Of a DNA stretch of 53,848 nucleotides, positions 16,825 through 25,650 are shown piece after piece (the first letter of the stretch is position 1; each line of letters starts with the position of its first letter). The position numbers and the translations under genes were made by a program. Where the stretch lies: assembly GCA_030153045.1 (NCBI GenBank), contig JASLID010000107.1, positions 1-53,848 on the forward strand, given 5' to 3'. The notes under the pieces are model-generated. The model was not told the DNA's origin. It did no database searches and worked only from the letters and a program-made list of their open reading frames with translations. Source of the DNA: Flavobacterium sp. Lineage in GTDB: Bacteria; Bacteroidota; Bacteroidia; Flavobacteriales; Flavobacteriaceae.

Positions 16825-16964
16825 TTTTAGGAGCGAATGGTTCGTGAATTTTTGCCGTCCCTGTTCCTGCTGTGCGTTGCAATCTGTCATTGCGAGGAAC
16901 GAAGCAATCTCATGTAGGGTTTCTTTTTTTCGCAATGTCAGGATTTCCACTTCCATCAGGGCTA
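16825..16964 (+). repeat. 140-bp two-ended palindromic repeat, family A copy 2
   Basis: Same ends as the copy at 3919-4060 (TTTTAGGAGC at the left, CAGGGCTA at the right), the same order of blocks (TTCCTGCT, GTTGCAATCTGTCATTGCG, GCAATGTCAGGATTTCCAC) and the same orientation. The inner stem is partly degenerate compared with copy 1. A one-mismatch promoter box, GATATTTG, ends 5 bases upstream (16812-16819). It lies in the leader of hisS. Confidence 0.8.
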
Positions 16965-16985
16965 AAGAGTAGTTTTCATACCTTC

Positions 16986-17023
16986 AGTAATCTAAAAATT
17001 TAAAATCTAAAGTCTAAAATTTA
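16986..17023 (+). repeat. Word-repeat stretch before hisS
   Basis: A short low-complexity run of AATCTAAA/AGTCTAAA words ends directly at the hisS start codon. It contains no clear purine-rich ribosome-binding site. Similar word repeats occur before other genes in the window. Confidence 0.5.
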
Positions 17024-18442
17024 ATGAAGCCAAGTATACCAAAAGGAACCCGCGATTTTTCACCTACCGAAGTAGCAAAACGTAATTATATTTTCAATAA
17101 GATAAGAACCCATTTCGAGAAATTTGGTTACCAGCCTATTGAAACGCCTACGTTCGAAAATTCGGAAACCTTAATGGGCAAGTATGGCGACGAAGGAGAT
17201 CGTTTGATTTTTAAAATTTTAAATTCAGGAAATTTCTTTTACAATAAAAGTAAAATTGATATTCCAACAGCAATAGAGCAACTACAAGCCGTAGCAGCCG
17301 ACAAGCTTACTGTCGAGGAGCGTATCGAGTTAAATGCATTTACCAAAAAGATTTCTGAAAAAGCATTGCGCTACGACTTAACTGTTCCTTTTGCACGTTA
17401 TGTGGTACAACATCAAAATGAAATTGAGTTTCCGTTTAAACGATATCAAATTCAACCAGTTTGGCGTGCCGATAATCCTCAAAAAGGACGTTTCAGAGAG
17501 TTTTATCAGTGCGATGCCGATGTGGTAGGTTCCACCTCATTATGGCAGGAAGTCGAGTTAGTGCAATTGTACGATTCCGTTTTTACCGATTTAGGCTTGA
17601 ATGGAGTCACGATAAAAATCAATAACCGAAAAATATTATCAGGAATCGCTGAGGTTATTGGCGCTTCTGATAAATTGATTGATTTTACGGTAGCCTTAGA
17701 CAAATTAGACAAAATAGGAGAGGACGGCGTTAAAAAAGAAATGCTTGAAAAAGGAATTTCGGAAACAGCTATTCAAAAAGTACAACCGTTGTTCAATTTT
17801 ACAGGAACCATTCAAGAAAAAGTAGAAAAATTATCACAGTTATTGTCTTCTTCTCCGGAAGGAATGAAAGGAGTAGAAGAATTACAATTTATTTGTGATA
17901 ATGTATTAGAAATAGGGTTGTCTTCAGCTCATTTAGATTTAGATGTGACTTTGGCTCGTGGGTTAAATTACTATACAGGAGCTATTTTTGAGGTTTCAGC
18001 ACCAGCCGGAGTAGCCATGGGTTCTATAGGTGGTGGTGGTCGTTACGACGATTTAACCGGAATCTTTGGTTTGAAAAACATGAGTGGCGTAGGGATTTCT
18101 TTTGGTTTAGACCGAATTTATTTGGTCATCGAAGAACTTGGGTTATTTCCAGAAACGGTTTCTTCGACTTCAAAAGCTATTTTCTTAAACTTCGGGGAAG
18201 CAGAAGCAAAATATGCGATGAAAGCCATCTCAAAATTGAGAAAAGAAGGAGTAAAAGTCGAGTTGTATCCTGATAATGTTAAGATGGGTAAGCAATTTCA
18301 ATACGCTGACAAGAGAGGCATTCCTTTTGCGGTAATTGTAGGAGGCGATGAGGTAGCTAAAAATGTATTCAATATTAAAAACCTTGAAACGGGTAATCAA
18401 CAAACAGTCACTTTCGAAGAATTGCTTTCGGTTTTAAGATAG
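17024..18442 (+). CDS. hisS: Histidyl-tRNA synthetase
   Basis: Class II aminoacyl-tRNA synthetase that charges tRNA-His. The start MKPSIPKGTRDFSP is the family's. Motif 2 lies around PVWRADNPQKGRFREFYQCDADVVG, the histidine-specific block ARGLNYYTGAIFEV follows, and motif 3 (GVGISFGLDRIYLV) is near residue 365. The C-terminal anticodon-binding domain ends the protein. The length of 472 is a little above average because of an internal insertion around residues 75-105. It stands alone, with repeats both before and after. Confidence 0.96.
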   Translation: MKPSIPKGTRDFSPTEVAKRNYIFNKIRTHFEKFGYQPIETPTFENSETLMGKYGDEGDRLIFKILNSGNFFYNKSKIDIPTAIEQLQAVAADKLTVEERIELNAFTKKISEKALRYDLTVPFARYVVQHQNEIEFPFKRYQIQPVWRADNPQKGRFREFYQCDADVVGSTSLWQEVELVQLYDSVFTDLGLNGVTIKINNRKILSGIAEVIGASDKLIDFTVALDKLDKIGEDGVKKEMLEKGISETAIQKVQPLFNFTGTIQEKVEKLSQLLSSSPEGMKGVEELQFICDNVLEIGLSSAHLDLDVTLARGLNYYTGAIFEVSAPAGVAMGSIGGGGRYDDLTGIFGLKNMSGVGISFGLDRIYLVIEELGLFPETVSSTSKAIFLNFGEAEAKYAMKAISKLRKEGVKVELYPDNVKMGKQFQYADKRGIPFAVIVGGDEVAKNVFNIKNLETGNQQTVTFEELLSVLR

Positions 18443-18492
18443 TCTGTCACTCTGTTACGATAGATTAATGAAATTGAATTAAGGGTTTAGTT

Positions 18493-18560
18493 GTTATTTC
18501 GACGAAGGAGAAATCACACATGTGACTTAGGTTATGAGATTCCTCCTTCATCGGAATGAC
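18493..18560. repeat. Palindromic repeat, family B copy 2
   Basis: The left arm TTTCGACGAAGGAG and the right arm CTCCTTCATCGGAATGAC pair with three mismatches over about 23 bases. The same motif forms the stem at 2247-2335. It lies between the convergent hisS and xerD genes and might double as their terminator, although it lacks a U-tract. Confidence 0.7.
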
Positions 18561-18571
18561 AAAATAAGTGT

Positions 18572-19477
18572 TTATTTGTTTCTTGGATGAAATGTCTGCA
18601 TGACTTGGTTCAAATGTTTCCTGTCCACATGCATGTATATTTCAGTAGTGGTTATCGATTCGTGACCCAGCATTAATTGTATCGAGCGCAAATCGGCACC
18701 ATTTTCCAGTAAATGCGTCGCAAACGAGTGCCTAAATGTATGTGGGCTGATGGTTTTGTTCAGGTTAATTTCTACAGCCAAATTCTTAATAATTGTAAAA
18801 ATCATAGCTCGGGTTAACTGTCTTCCTCTACGATTTAAAAATAAAGTATCTTCGTGTCCTTTTTGAATGAGAAGATGAACCCTCTTTTCATTTTTATAAA
18901 TTTCAATATATTTCTGAGTCAACGGACTAATGGGAACAAAGCGTTGTTTATTTCCTTTTCCGGTAATTTTTATAAAACCTTCTTTAAAGAATAAATCAGA
19001 AATTTTCAGTGCGACTAATTCCGAAACACGCAAACCACAACCGTATAGCGTTTCAAGCATGGCTCTGTTGCGTTCTCCTTCATTAGTCGATAAATCGATG
19101 GCGCCAATTAAATGGTCGATGTCATCAATATTGAGTGTGTCGGGTAGTTTTCTGCCCAGACGAGGTGTTTCAATAAGTTCTAATGGGTTGTCAGCCCTGT
19201 AGTCTTCAAAAATTAAATAGTTAAAAAAACTTTTTAGGCCAGAAATTAAACGTGCTTGTGAACGTGGACTTATGTTTTTTGAAGCATCATAAATAAACTG
19301 CTGCAAAATTTCTTCTGTAATGTGTATAGGGGATTTATCTATTTGATTTTCAGTTAAAAAAGCTTTCAGTTTCTCTATGTCCAACGCATAGTTTTCAATA
19401 GTGTTTTTAGACAAATTGCGCTCAATTTTAAGATACGACTGAAAGTTTTTAATGTATTTGGTCCAATTGCTATTCAC
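18572..19477 (-). CDS. xerD: Tyrosine recombinase XerD
   Basis: Site-specific recombinase that, with XerC, resolves chromosome dimers at dif. The N-terminal SAM-like core-binding domain covers residues 5-90. The catalytic residues are Arg in GCGLRVSELVALK, Lys in KGNKQR, the HTFRHSFATHLLENGAD block and the nucleophilic Tyr in ITTTEIYMHV near residue 280. The length of 301 and lack of accessory genes point to the housekeeping enzyme and not an integrase of a mobile element. It is divergent from the outer-membrane gene at 19541. Confidence 0.92.
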   Translation of the reverse strand: MNSNWTKYIKNFQSYLKIERNLSKNTIENYALDIEKLKAFLTENQIDKSPIHITEEILQQFIYDASKNISPRSQARLISGLKSFFNYLIFEDYRADNPLELIETPRLGRKLPDTLNIDDIDHLIGAIDLSTNEGERNRAMLETLYGCGLRVSELVALKISDLFFKEGFIKITGKGNKQRFVPISPLTQKYIEIYKNEKRVHLLIQKGHEDTLFLNRRGRQLTRAMIFTIIKNLAVEINLNKTISPHTFRHSFATHLLENGADLRSIQLMLGHESITTTEIYMHVDRKHLNQVMQTFHPRNK

Positions 19478-19540
19478 TAGAAAATATAATTTTTTATAAT
19501 TTTTGTCGTTGTTTATGTATTAATTGTAACTTAATAAGAT

Positions 19541-20146
19541 ATGAAATTAATTAAAAATTTGACATTAGGTGCTTTTTTATTTGCATTTGTAAGCAATGCG
19601 TCGGCACAGGACAGTAGTGGTGATTCTAATTCTGGATTCGGAATCAAAGGAGGTTTGAATTATGCAACCGTTTCCAAAGGAGAATTTGAAGAAGGACCTG
19701 ATCCAAGAACCACTTTTCATATTGGTTTTTTAGGAGAAGTCGAATTACTTCCAAATGTACTATCGCTGCAGCCCGAGGTTTTGTATTCTAGACAAGGTTT
19801 TGAAAACACAGTGCAACCCTTAATTGGATCAAGTTATAAAGTAACGTACAAATTCGATTATGTTAATGTGCCTGTATTGGCTAAGTTGCATATTGGGAAA
19901 GTTTTAAGTGTTGAAGCTGGACCACAATTTGGACTTAAAGTTTCTGAAAAAATCGAATCTGAAAATGGCTCATCCATGGAAGATCAACTCAACGATTTTG
20001 ATACGGCTATTGCAGCTGGACTTTCGTTAAATTTTAATCAAGGTGTTTTTATTTATGGTCGCTTTACCCAAAGTTTAAATGAAGTGGTTAAAGACAGCGA
20101 TTCTAAAAACATGGTAGTACAAGTAGGATTAGGATTTAAAATGTAA
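19541..20146 (+). CDS. Outer-membrane beta-barrel protein (PorT-like)
   Basis: A 201-residue exported protein with a signal peptide ending in SNASA. The opening GFGIKGGLNYATVSKGEFEE, the alternating hydrophobic pattern, LSVEAGPQFGLKVS and the final aromatic-poor GLGFKM are those of small PorT/OmpW-like barrels of Bacteroidota. The function is unknown. It is divergent from xerD and convergent with another barrel gene, sharing a bidirectional terminator. Confidence 0.85.
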   Translation: MKLIKNLTLGAFLFAFVSNASAQDSSGDSNSGFGIKGGLNYATVSKGEFEEGPDPRTTFHIGFLGEVELLPNVLSLQPEVLYSRQGFENTVQPLIGSSYKVTYKFDYVNVPVLAKLHIGKVLSVEAGPQFGLKVSEKIESENGSSMEDQLNDFDTAIAAGLSLNFNQGVFIYGRFTQSLNEVVKDSDSKNMVVQVGLGFKM

Positions 20147-20162
20147 AATTTTTAGGTTAAAC

Positions 20163-20192
20163 AAAAAACCACGCCAATGGCGTGGTTTTTTT
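20163..20192. terminator. Bidirectional terminator between two barrel genes
   Basis: AACCACGCC/GGCGTGGTT stem with a 3-base loop and T-runs on both sides, serving the plus-strand gene ending at 20146 and the minus-strand gene ending at 20212. Confidence 0.88.
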
Positions 20193-20211
20193 ATTCAATA
20201 TTTTAACAATA

Positions 20212-20883
20212 TTAGAATTTGTAAGTCAAACCAAATGTTGGAGTGTCAAAGAAGTTTCTGAAAACGTTTAAGTTTCCGTTGAAGCTGTTTTCTGTAGTTT
20301 CACTACCAGCTGGAGTTTCAGTTTTAGTTGAATTGAATGACAATACATTAGCTAAACCAAAAGAAATAGCAAATCTTTCAGTAACGAAATAATTCATTCC
20401 TAAATCAGCACCAATTCTTAAATTAGTTGCTTTTTCAGTTTCAACGTTGTCAACTTCATTTTTACGTGAACCAAAACCAGCACCTACTTCAGCGTAAGTT
20501 TTAAATCTTTGTCCTAATTCTAAGAAATAGTATCTTGCAAAAACACCAGCGCCAAAACCATTGATTTTTTCTTCAGTAACATCATTAGGAGTTACAGTAA
20601 AATCAGTTGTAGTTTCTTTAGCAGAAATAACTTCTAATTGAACTCCTAAAGCTAATTTATCACCAATAAAATAACCTGCTTTTGGAGTAAAACCAAATCC
20701 ACTGAATTTAGTTTCATCTTGATCAACACCTGCAAAAGAATTAGTTTCTTTTTGGCTTGTGAAAGATAATTGTCCTTCAACAATGATGTCTCCTTTAGCA
20801 AAACCAAAAGTTTTAGCTTCTTCTTGTGCATTAGCAAATCCAAATGCAAATACTGCAACTGCAGTTAATAATACTTTTTTCAT
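20212..20883 (-). CDS. Outer-membrane beta-barrel protein
   Basis: A 223-residue protein with signal peptide MKKVLLTAVAVFAFGFANAQ and a transmembrane beta pattern ending in FGLTYKF, a typical C-terminal barrel strand. The central part has GFTPKAGYFIGDKLALGVQLEV and YAEVGAGFG. The family is the small OmpW/OmpA-barrel group; function unknown. Its signal peptide is almost identical to that of the neighbouring barrel gene (21054-21632), although the mature parts differ. Confidence 0.85.
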   Translation of the reverse strand: MKKVLLTAVAVFAFGFANAQEEAKTFGFAKGDIIVEGQLSFTSQKETNSFAGVDQDETKFSGFGFTPKAGYFIGDKLALGVQLEVISAKETTTDFTVTPNDVTEEKINGFGAGVFARYYFLELGQRFKTYAEVGAGFGSRKNEVDNVETEKATNLRIGADLGMNYFVTERFAISFGLANVLSFNSTKTETPAGSETTENSFNGNLNVFRNFFDTPTFGLTYKF

Positions 20884-20908
20884 TTTAATTTATTTTTGAA
20901 ATTTGATG

Positions 20909-20940
20909 CGAATATAGGGTGTTTTTGGTTTAAAAAACAA
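20909..20940 (-). promoter_or_regulatory. Candidate promoter of barrel gene
   Basis: On the minus strand, TTG (20940-20938) and TATATTCG (20916-20909) are separated by 21 bases, close to the Bacteroidota pattern with one mismatch in the -7 box. It lies 26 bases before the start codon. Confidence 0.45.
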
Positions 20941-21005
20941 TGTGTTTTTGATAAAAAAATAAGATTAATTGTATGTGCTTCATTTTGAGGTAGATATGTA
21001 TAAAT

Positions 21006-21033
21006 AAAAAAACCACGCCAGTGGCGTGGTTTC
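21006..21033 (-). terminator. Terminator of barrel gene
   Basis: Stem AACCACGCC/GGCGTGGTT followed on the minus strand by seven U. The stem is the same as in the terminator at 20163-20192, with one loop base changed. Confidence 0.85.
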
Positions 21034-21053
21034 TATTTGAAATCTAAATTAGA

Positions 21054-21632
21054 TTAGAATTTGTAACCCACAGAAAGTGAGAAACCAGCATTCTTTTCAT
21101 CGAAAGTATATGGATCTCCATCTTCTTCTTCTGAAATGTCAGCTAAACCAATATTGTAACGAGCTTGGAACATTAAACCATTTTTTAATTCATATCCAGC
21201 TCCAAAGTTTAAACCAAAATCAACTGATTTAAGATCGTCTTTATTATCAACATCTTCTCCGTCTCCTTTAAGTTCAGCTGCTACTAAGAAGCCTACGTTT
21301 GGTCCAGCTTCAATGCTTAATCCTTCTATTACAAAATATTTAGCCATAACTGGCATATCAACGTAAGATAAATTTTGGTCAACATCTATACCAAAAAAAG
21401 CATAAGACGATCCTTTTGTAGAAAACAAAAGCTCAGGTTGAATAGCGAATTTATCAGTTAACTTGATTTCAGCTAAACCACCAATGTGAAAACCTGCTTT
21501 TGTACCACCACTAAATTCCCCACCAGTAATAGTAGTCATGTTTAAACCTGCTTTAACACCAAATTTAACTTCCTGTGCATTTGCAAATCCAAATGCAAAT
21601 ACTGCCGCAGCAGTTAATAGTAATTTTTTCAT
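21054..21632 (-). CDS. Outer-membrane beta-barrel protein (PorT-like)
   Basis: A 192-residue barrel. Signal peptide MKKLLLTAAAVFAFGFANAQ, then KFGVKAGLNMTTITGGEF and AGFHIGGLAEIKLTDKFAIQPELLFSTKG, the hallmark repeats of the PorT family, ending in LSVGYKF. The function is unknown. It has its own promoter region and terminator. It resembles the protein at 19541-20146 in its mature part and the one at 20212-20883 in its signal peptide. Confidence 0.85.
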   Translation of the reverse strand: MKKLLLTAAAVFAFGFANAQEVKFGVKAGLNMTTITGGEFSGGTKAGFHIGGLAEIKLTDKFAIQPELLFSTKGSSYAFFGIDVDQNLSYVDMPVMAKYFVIEGLSIEAGPNVGFLVAAELKGDGEDVDNKDDLKSVDFGLNFGAGYELKNGLMFQARYNIGLADISEEEDGDPYTFDEKNAGFSLSVGYKF

Positions 21633-21828
21633 AGAATGTTTAATTTTAAAATTAGTATTGTGAATCTATAAATAATTCCAGTATTAAATAATTTCAATAA
21701 AAATAGTTATTAACAATTTTCTTGTTAATTGAAGTTCTGTTTTTAAGTTATTAATAATGAGTTTGTTGCTTGGTATTGTGCTTTTAAAAACTTGCACTTG
21801 TTTTAAATTTAAAACCATATAATTTGTA

Positions 21829-21859
21829 AAACCATGGCACAAATAGGAATGGTTTTTTT
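21829..21859 (+). promoter_or_regulatory. Terminator-like hairpin in the aroQ leader
   Basis: AAACCAT (21829-21835) pairs with ATGGTTT (21849-21855), followed by a T-run, about 20 bases before the aroQ ATG. There is no upstream plus-strand gene for it to terminate, since the previous one ends at 20146 with its own terminator. It may be an attenuator or end a small transcript. The stem is short and weak. Confidence 0.35.
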
Positions 21860-21879
21860 ATTTTTACAAAAAACTACAT

Positions 21880-22293
21880 ATGAAAATCTGCATCATCAAC
21901 GGGCCAAACTTAAATTTGTTGGGAAAGCGTGAACCTGAAATATATGGAAGTCAGGATTTTAAAACTTACCTTGAAGAGCTAAAACCTAAATTCACTTCTG
22001 TTGAATTACATTATTTCCAAAGTAATGTAGAAGGAGAAATTATTAACAAATTACAAGAAGTTGGATTTAATCATGATGGAATAATATTAAATGCAGGAGC
22101 TTATACACATACTTCGATAGCGATTGGCGATTGCATTAAGTCCATTTCTACCCCTGTAATTGAAGTGCATATATCCAATACATTTTCTCGCGAAACGTTT
22201 CGTCACCAATCGTTTATTTCTCCAAATGCAAAAGGAGTAATTATTGGTTTTGGATTGAAAAGCTATGAGTTGGCATTGCAATCGTTTTTATAG
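21880..22293 (+). CDS. aroQ: Type II 3-dehydroquinate dehydratase
   Basis: Third step of the shikimate pathway. A 137-residue protein, a bit shorter than the usual 145-150. It begins MKICIINGPNLNLLGKREPEIYG, with the NGPNLNLLGKREP signature, followed by FQSNVEGEIINKLQ, the Asn-Ala-Gly-Ala-Tyr-Thr-His-Thr-Ser catalytic block and VHISNTFSRETFRHQSFIS. It is cytoplasmic and dodecameric in known members. The gene is divergent from the barrel gene at 21632. Confidence 0.95.
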   Translation: MKICIINGPNLNLLGKREPEIYGSQDFKTYLEELKPKFTSVELHYFQSNVEGEIINKLQEVGFNHDGIILNAGAYTHTSIAIGDCIKSISTPVIEVHISNTFSRETFRHQSFISPNAKGVIIGFGLKSYELALQSFL

Positions 22294-22340
22294 TTTGCAG
22301 TAACATTTGTGGCATACAATCGTCTTATCATAAAAATTAA

Positions 22341-24815
22341 ATGAAAAAAGCAGTATTTTTCTTGTTCTTTCTATTCTCTACAGTGGCATTTTCACAGATT
22401 AAAGGGTTAGTTACTGATGACAAAAACAATTCACTTGCCTCAGTAACCGTTTTTATTGAAAATTCGTATAACAATACCACTTCAAACGAAAAAGGATATT
22501 ACGAATTGAATGTTAAAAAGACAGGAAAATACACAGTTGTATTTCAGTATTTAGGTTTCAAAACCAGAAAAATCCCTGTTGTCATTGAAACTTTTCCATT
22601 TGAGTTAAATATAAAGCTATCAGAAGAAAATTTCACACTGAATGAAGTGGTTGTAAGCAATCAAGAAGATCCGGCAAAGCAAATTATCCGCAATGCCATT
22701 GCTGCCAAAAAAGAAAATTCTGCAAAGACATCTAAGTATAAAGCCGATTTTTATTCTCGTGGCTTAATGAGAATCAAAGATGCGCCCAAGAAAATCCTTG
22801 GACAAGAAATTGGCGATTTTGATGGTGCCTTAGATTCTACACGAACTGGAATTTTGTATTTGTCTGAAACCGTTTCCAGATTGAGTTTTCAGAAGCCAGA
22901 TAAAATGAAAGAAACCATTGTGGCTTCTAAAGTAAGCGGTAAAGACAACGGATTTAGTTTTAACAATGCTGCTGGAGTAGAATTTGATTTTTATGAAAAC
23001 TATTTGCCTTTTCAAGTCAATGTGATTTCTCCAATAAGTGATAATGCTTTTGCGTATTACAAATTTAAAATTGATGGTAGCTTTTATACCGAAGACAAGC
23101 AGCAAATCAATAAAATTAAGGTCATTCCACGTCGAGACACTGAGCCTGTTGTAGAAGGTTATATTTACATTGTGGAAGATTCGTGGGCTATTTACGCCGT
23201 AGATGTTAACATTAAAGGGTACCGAATGCAAACACCTGCGCTGGATAATTTAATTTTGAAACAGAGTTTTAGTTTCAATAAAACCGATGCTATTTGGACA
23301 AAAAACACACAAAGTCTTGATTTTGTTGCTGGAATGTTAGGTATTAATATCTCTGGGAAGTTTACTTATGTGTATAGTAATTTTGAATTTGAACCTAATT
23401 TCGACAAGAAAACATTCACTCGTGAAGTGCTTTCGTTTGAAAAGGATTCCAATAAAAAAGAAGATGCTTTTTGGAATACGATTAGACCTGTTCCTTTAAC
23501 GGAAGAAGAAAGTAACGATTATGTTAAAAAAGACAGCATTCAGACTTTAAGAAAATCGCAAGTATATTTAGATTCTATTGACAGAAAAAGCAATAAATTT
23601 TCTCTGTTTGACATTGTTTCAGGTTACAGTTATAAGAATTCGTATAAAAACTGGTCACTAAATTACGATGGGCCATTAATGACTATTCGGTTTAATACCG
23701 TTCAAGGTTATGCTTTGAGTTCAGGGTTTTCCTATTCAAAAAACAATCCTGATGAAAGAACGTATACAAACGCTAAAACGACTTTTAATTATGGATTCGA
23801 AGAGCAAAAATTAAGAGTAAAAGCCGAATTCTCTAAACAATTTAACAATCAAAATGACGCATCGCTTACTGTTTCCGGCGGAAGTGACATTGTTCAGTTT
23901 AACGAAAAAAATCCAATTTCTAACATTGTAAATTCGGTGAGTACGTTATTCTTTAAAAACAATTTTATGAAGTTGTACGATAAGAAATTTGCCAAAATAA
24001 ATTACAGTCAAGAAGTTGTTAATGGGATTTCAATCTATACCAATATAGAGTATTCCGAAAGAAATCCATTGCTTAATACTACCGATTTTGCGATTGTTAA
24101 AACAGACGATTTATATACTTCCAACAATCCGTTATTGCCATTCGATGAAGTAGTTCCAGCTTTTGAAAAACACAATTTAGTAAAAGCTAAAATGACAGCC
24201 AAAATTAACTTTGCTCAAGAATATTGGAGCCGTCCTGACGGGAAGTTTAATTTAAATAATGATAAATATCCAACGGTTTATTTTACATATGAAAAAGGAT
24301 TTTTAGGAAACAAAAGCAATTATAATTTCGATTTTTTATCAGGAAAAATTGTTCATGATTTTGCATTGGGTAACAAAGGAGTTTTTAGTGTTAATCTGAC
24401 TGCTGGTAAGTTTTTTGGAGCTTCAGAAATTTCGTTTGCAGATTACCAGCATTTTAACGGAAACCAAACCCACATTGGTCAATCCAATAAGTATTTAAAC
24501 GTATTCAATTTAATGTCTTATTATGCAAATAGCACGAATGATGCCTTTCTTGAAGTTCATTCAGAATACGATGATAAAGGTTTTATTTTGAATAAAATTC
24601 CGTTGTTAAATAAATTAAAATCGAATTTAATTTTAGGTTATCATAATCTTTCAGTACCAAATAAAAAACCATATCATGAGTTTTCAGTGGGGTTGGACAA
24701 TTTGGGTTTTGGAAAATTTAAAATATTCAGATTCGATTATGTTCGTTCGTTTCAAGGTTCATTTCAAACGAATGGTGTTGTTTTTGGTTTGAAATTCTTG
24801 AATGTTTTAAATTAA
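22341..24815 (+). CDS. DUF5686 outer-membrane protein with carboxypeptidase-like domain
   Basis: An 824-residue exported protein. The signal peptide ends at VAFSQ, a carboxypeptidase-regulatory-like beta sandwich follows (about 20-105, IKGLVTDDKNNSLASVTV), and then a long DUF5686-type region ends in barrel-like strands. It is not a TonB receptor: there is no plug domain. The family is widespread in Bacteroidota and its function is unknown. The last 4 bases overlap the stop of the convergent transporter gene. It lies 47 bases after aroQ. Confidence 0.85.
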   Translation: MKKAVFFLFFLFSTVAFSQIKGLVTDDKNNSLASVTVFIENSYNNTTSNEKGYYELNVKKTGKYTVVFQYLGFKTRKIPVVIETFPFELNIKLSEENFTLNEVVVSNQEDPAKQIIRNAIAAKKENSAKTSKYKADFYSRGLMRIKDAPKKILGQEIGDFDGALDSTRTGILYLSETVSRLSFQKPDKMKETIVASKVSGKDNGFSFNNAAGVEFDFYENYLPFQVNVISPISDNAFAYYKFKIDGSFYTEDKQQINKIKVIPRRDTEPVVEGYIYIVEDSWAIYAVDVNIKGYRMQTPALDNLILKQSFSFNKTDAIWTKNTQSLDFVAGMLGINISGKFTYVYSNFEFEPNFDKKTFTREVLSFEKDSNKKEDAFWNTIRPVPLTEEESNDYVKKDSIQTLRKSQVYLDSIDRKSNKFSLFDIVSGYSYKNSYKNWSLNYDGPLMTIRFNTVQGYALSSGFSYSKNNPDERTYTNAKTTFNYGFEEQKLRVKAEFSKQFNNQNDASLTVSGGSDIVQFNEKNPISNIVNSVSTLFFKNNFMKLYDKKFAKINYSQEVVNGISIYTNIEYSERNPLLNTTDFAIVKTDDLYTSNNPLLPFDEVVPAFEKHNLVKAKMTAKINFAQEYWSRPDGKFNLNNDKYPTVYFTYEKGFLGNKSNYNFDFLSGKIVHDFALGNKGVFSVNLTAGKFFGASEISFADYQHFNGNQTHIGQSNKYLNVFNLMSYYANSTNDAFLEVHSEYDDKGFILNKIPLLNKLKSNLILGYHNLSVPNKKPYHEFSVGLDNLGFGKFKIFRFDYVRSFQGSFQTNGVVFGLKFLNVLN

Positions 24816-25582
24816 TTTTTAAAAAAGACATCGTAACCAAAGCGAATCAGTGTTCCTACAACCACAATTAAAAAGAAAACACGAATAAATTCGTTGCCTT
24901 TCTTGATGGCTAATTTGGCGCCAATAAAACCACCCAGTGCATTGCAAACAGCCATAGGAATAGCTATGGCCCAGATGATTTTCCCTTTTAATACGAAAAG
25001 ACAGATTGACCCAAAATTAGTAGCTAAATTGACCATTTTAGCATTAGCGGAAGCATGAAGAAAATCAAATCCTAGTAAAGAAATAAAAGCAACAACAAAA
25101 AAACTTCCCGTTCCCGGGCCAATAAATCCATCATAAAAACCAACTGTAAGGCTAATGATTATAGCGTAAACAATTTGTTTTTTTAACGACATATTTTTTT
25201 CTTGGTATTGCCCAAAATTCTTCTTTGCGAAAGTATAAACGGCTAAAAGAGTAAGTACTACTAAAAGCAATGGTTTCATAAAATCGTTACTGACATAAGT
25301 CAATAAAGTCGAGCCCGCAAAAGCAGATGCAAAAGCAATTACAGACATGATGAAAAGCAATTTCCAGTTCATCGTTACTTTTTTCAAATATTGAAAAGCG
25401 GCAAAACTTGTTCCGCTGAACGAAGGTATTTTTAAAGAACCAGAAATGTTTGCAATAGCATAATGAGGTAATAAAATTAACGCAACTGGCGTTTGAATTA
25501 GTCCGCCTCCACCAACAATAGCGTCAATAAAACCGGCAAAAAAAGCCGCTAAACAAAGAAAAATAAGGATATTGGTTTCCAT
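24812..25582 (-). CDS. TSUP (TauE/SafE) family transporter
   Basis: A 256-residue inner-membrane protein with about eight helices. It contains the family's FFAGFIDAIVGGGGLIQTP in the first helix and a second half with VGFYDGFIGPGTGSFFVVAF. Members move sulfite, sulfoacetate or similar anions; the substrate here is unknown. I start at the second methionine (METNILIFL) because the nine residues before it are not conserved and the helix begins just after. It is downstream of murA, 68 bases away. Confidence 0.88.
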   Translation of the reverse strand: METNILIFLCLAAFFAGFIDAIVGGGGLIQTPVALILLPHYAIANISGSLKIPSFSGTSFAAFQYLKKVTMNWKLLFIMSVIAFASAFAGSTLLTYVSNDFMKPLLLVVLTLLAVYTFAKKNFGQYQEKNMSLKKQIVYAIIISLTVGFYDGFIGPGTGSFFVVAFISLLGFDFLHASANAKMVNLATNFGSICLFVLKGKIIWAIAIPMAVCNALGGFIGAKLAIKKGNEFIRVFFLIVVVGTLIRFGYDVFFKN

Positions 25583-25650
25583 AGTGTAAAAAAAGAAATC
25601 CCAAGGCAAAAGCGATGGGATTATATTATTTTGAAATCTATAATTTTAAA

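Noticed and set aside
18572..19477. XerD as an integrase of a mobile element
   Set aside because: Length, motifs and context fit the housekeeping recombinase, and there is no att-like duplication or cargo.
19541..21632. The three barrel genes as a type IX secretion locus
   Set aside because: PorT-like barrels are a broad fold class and no gldK-N, porV or sov gene is nearby.
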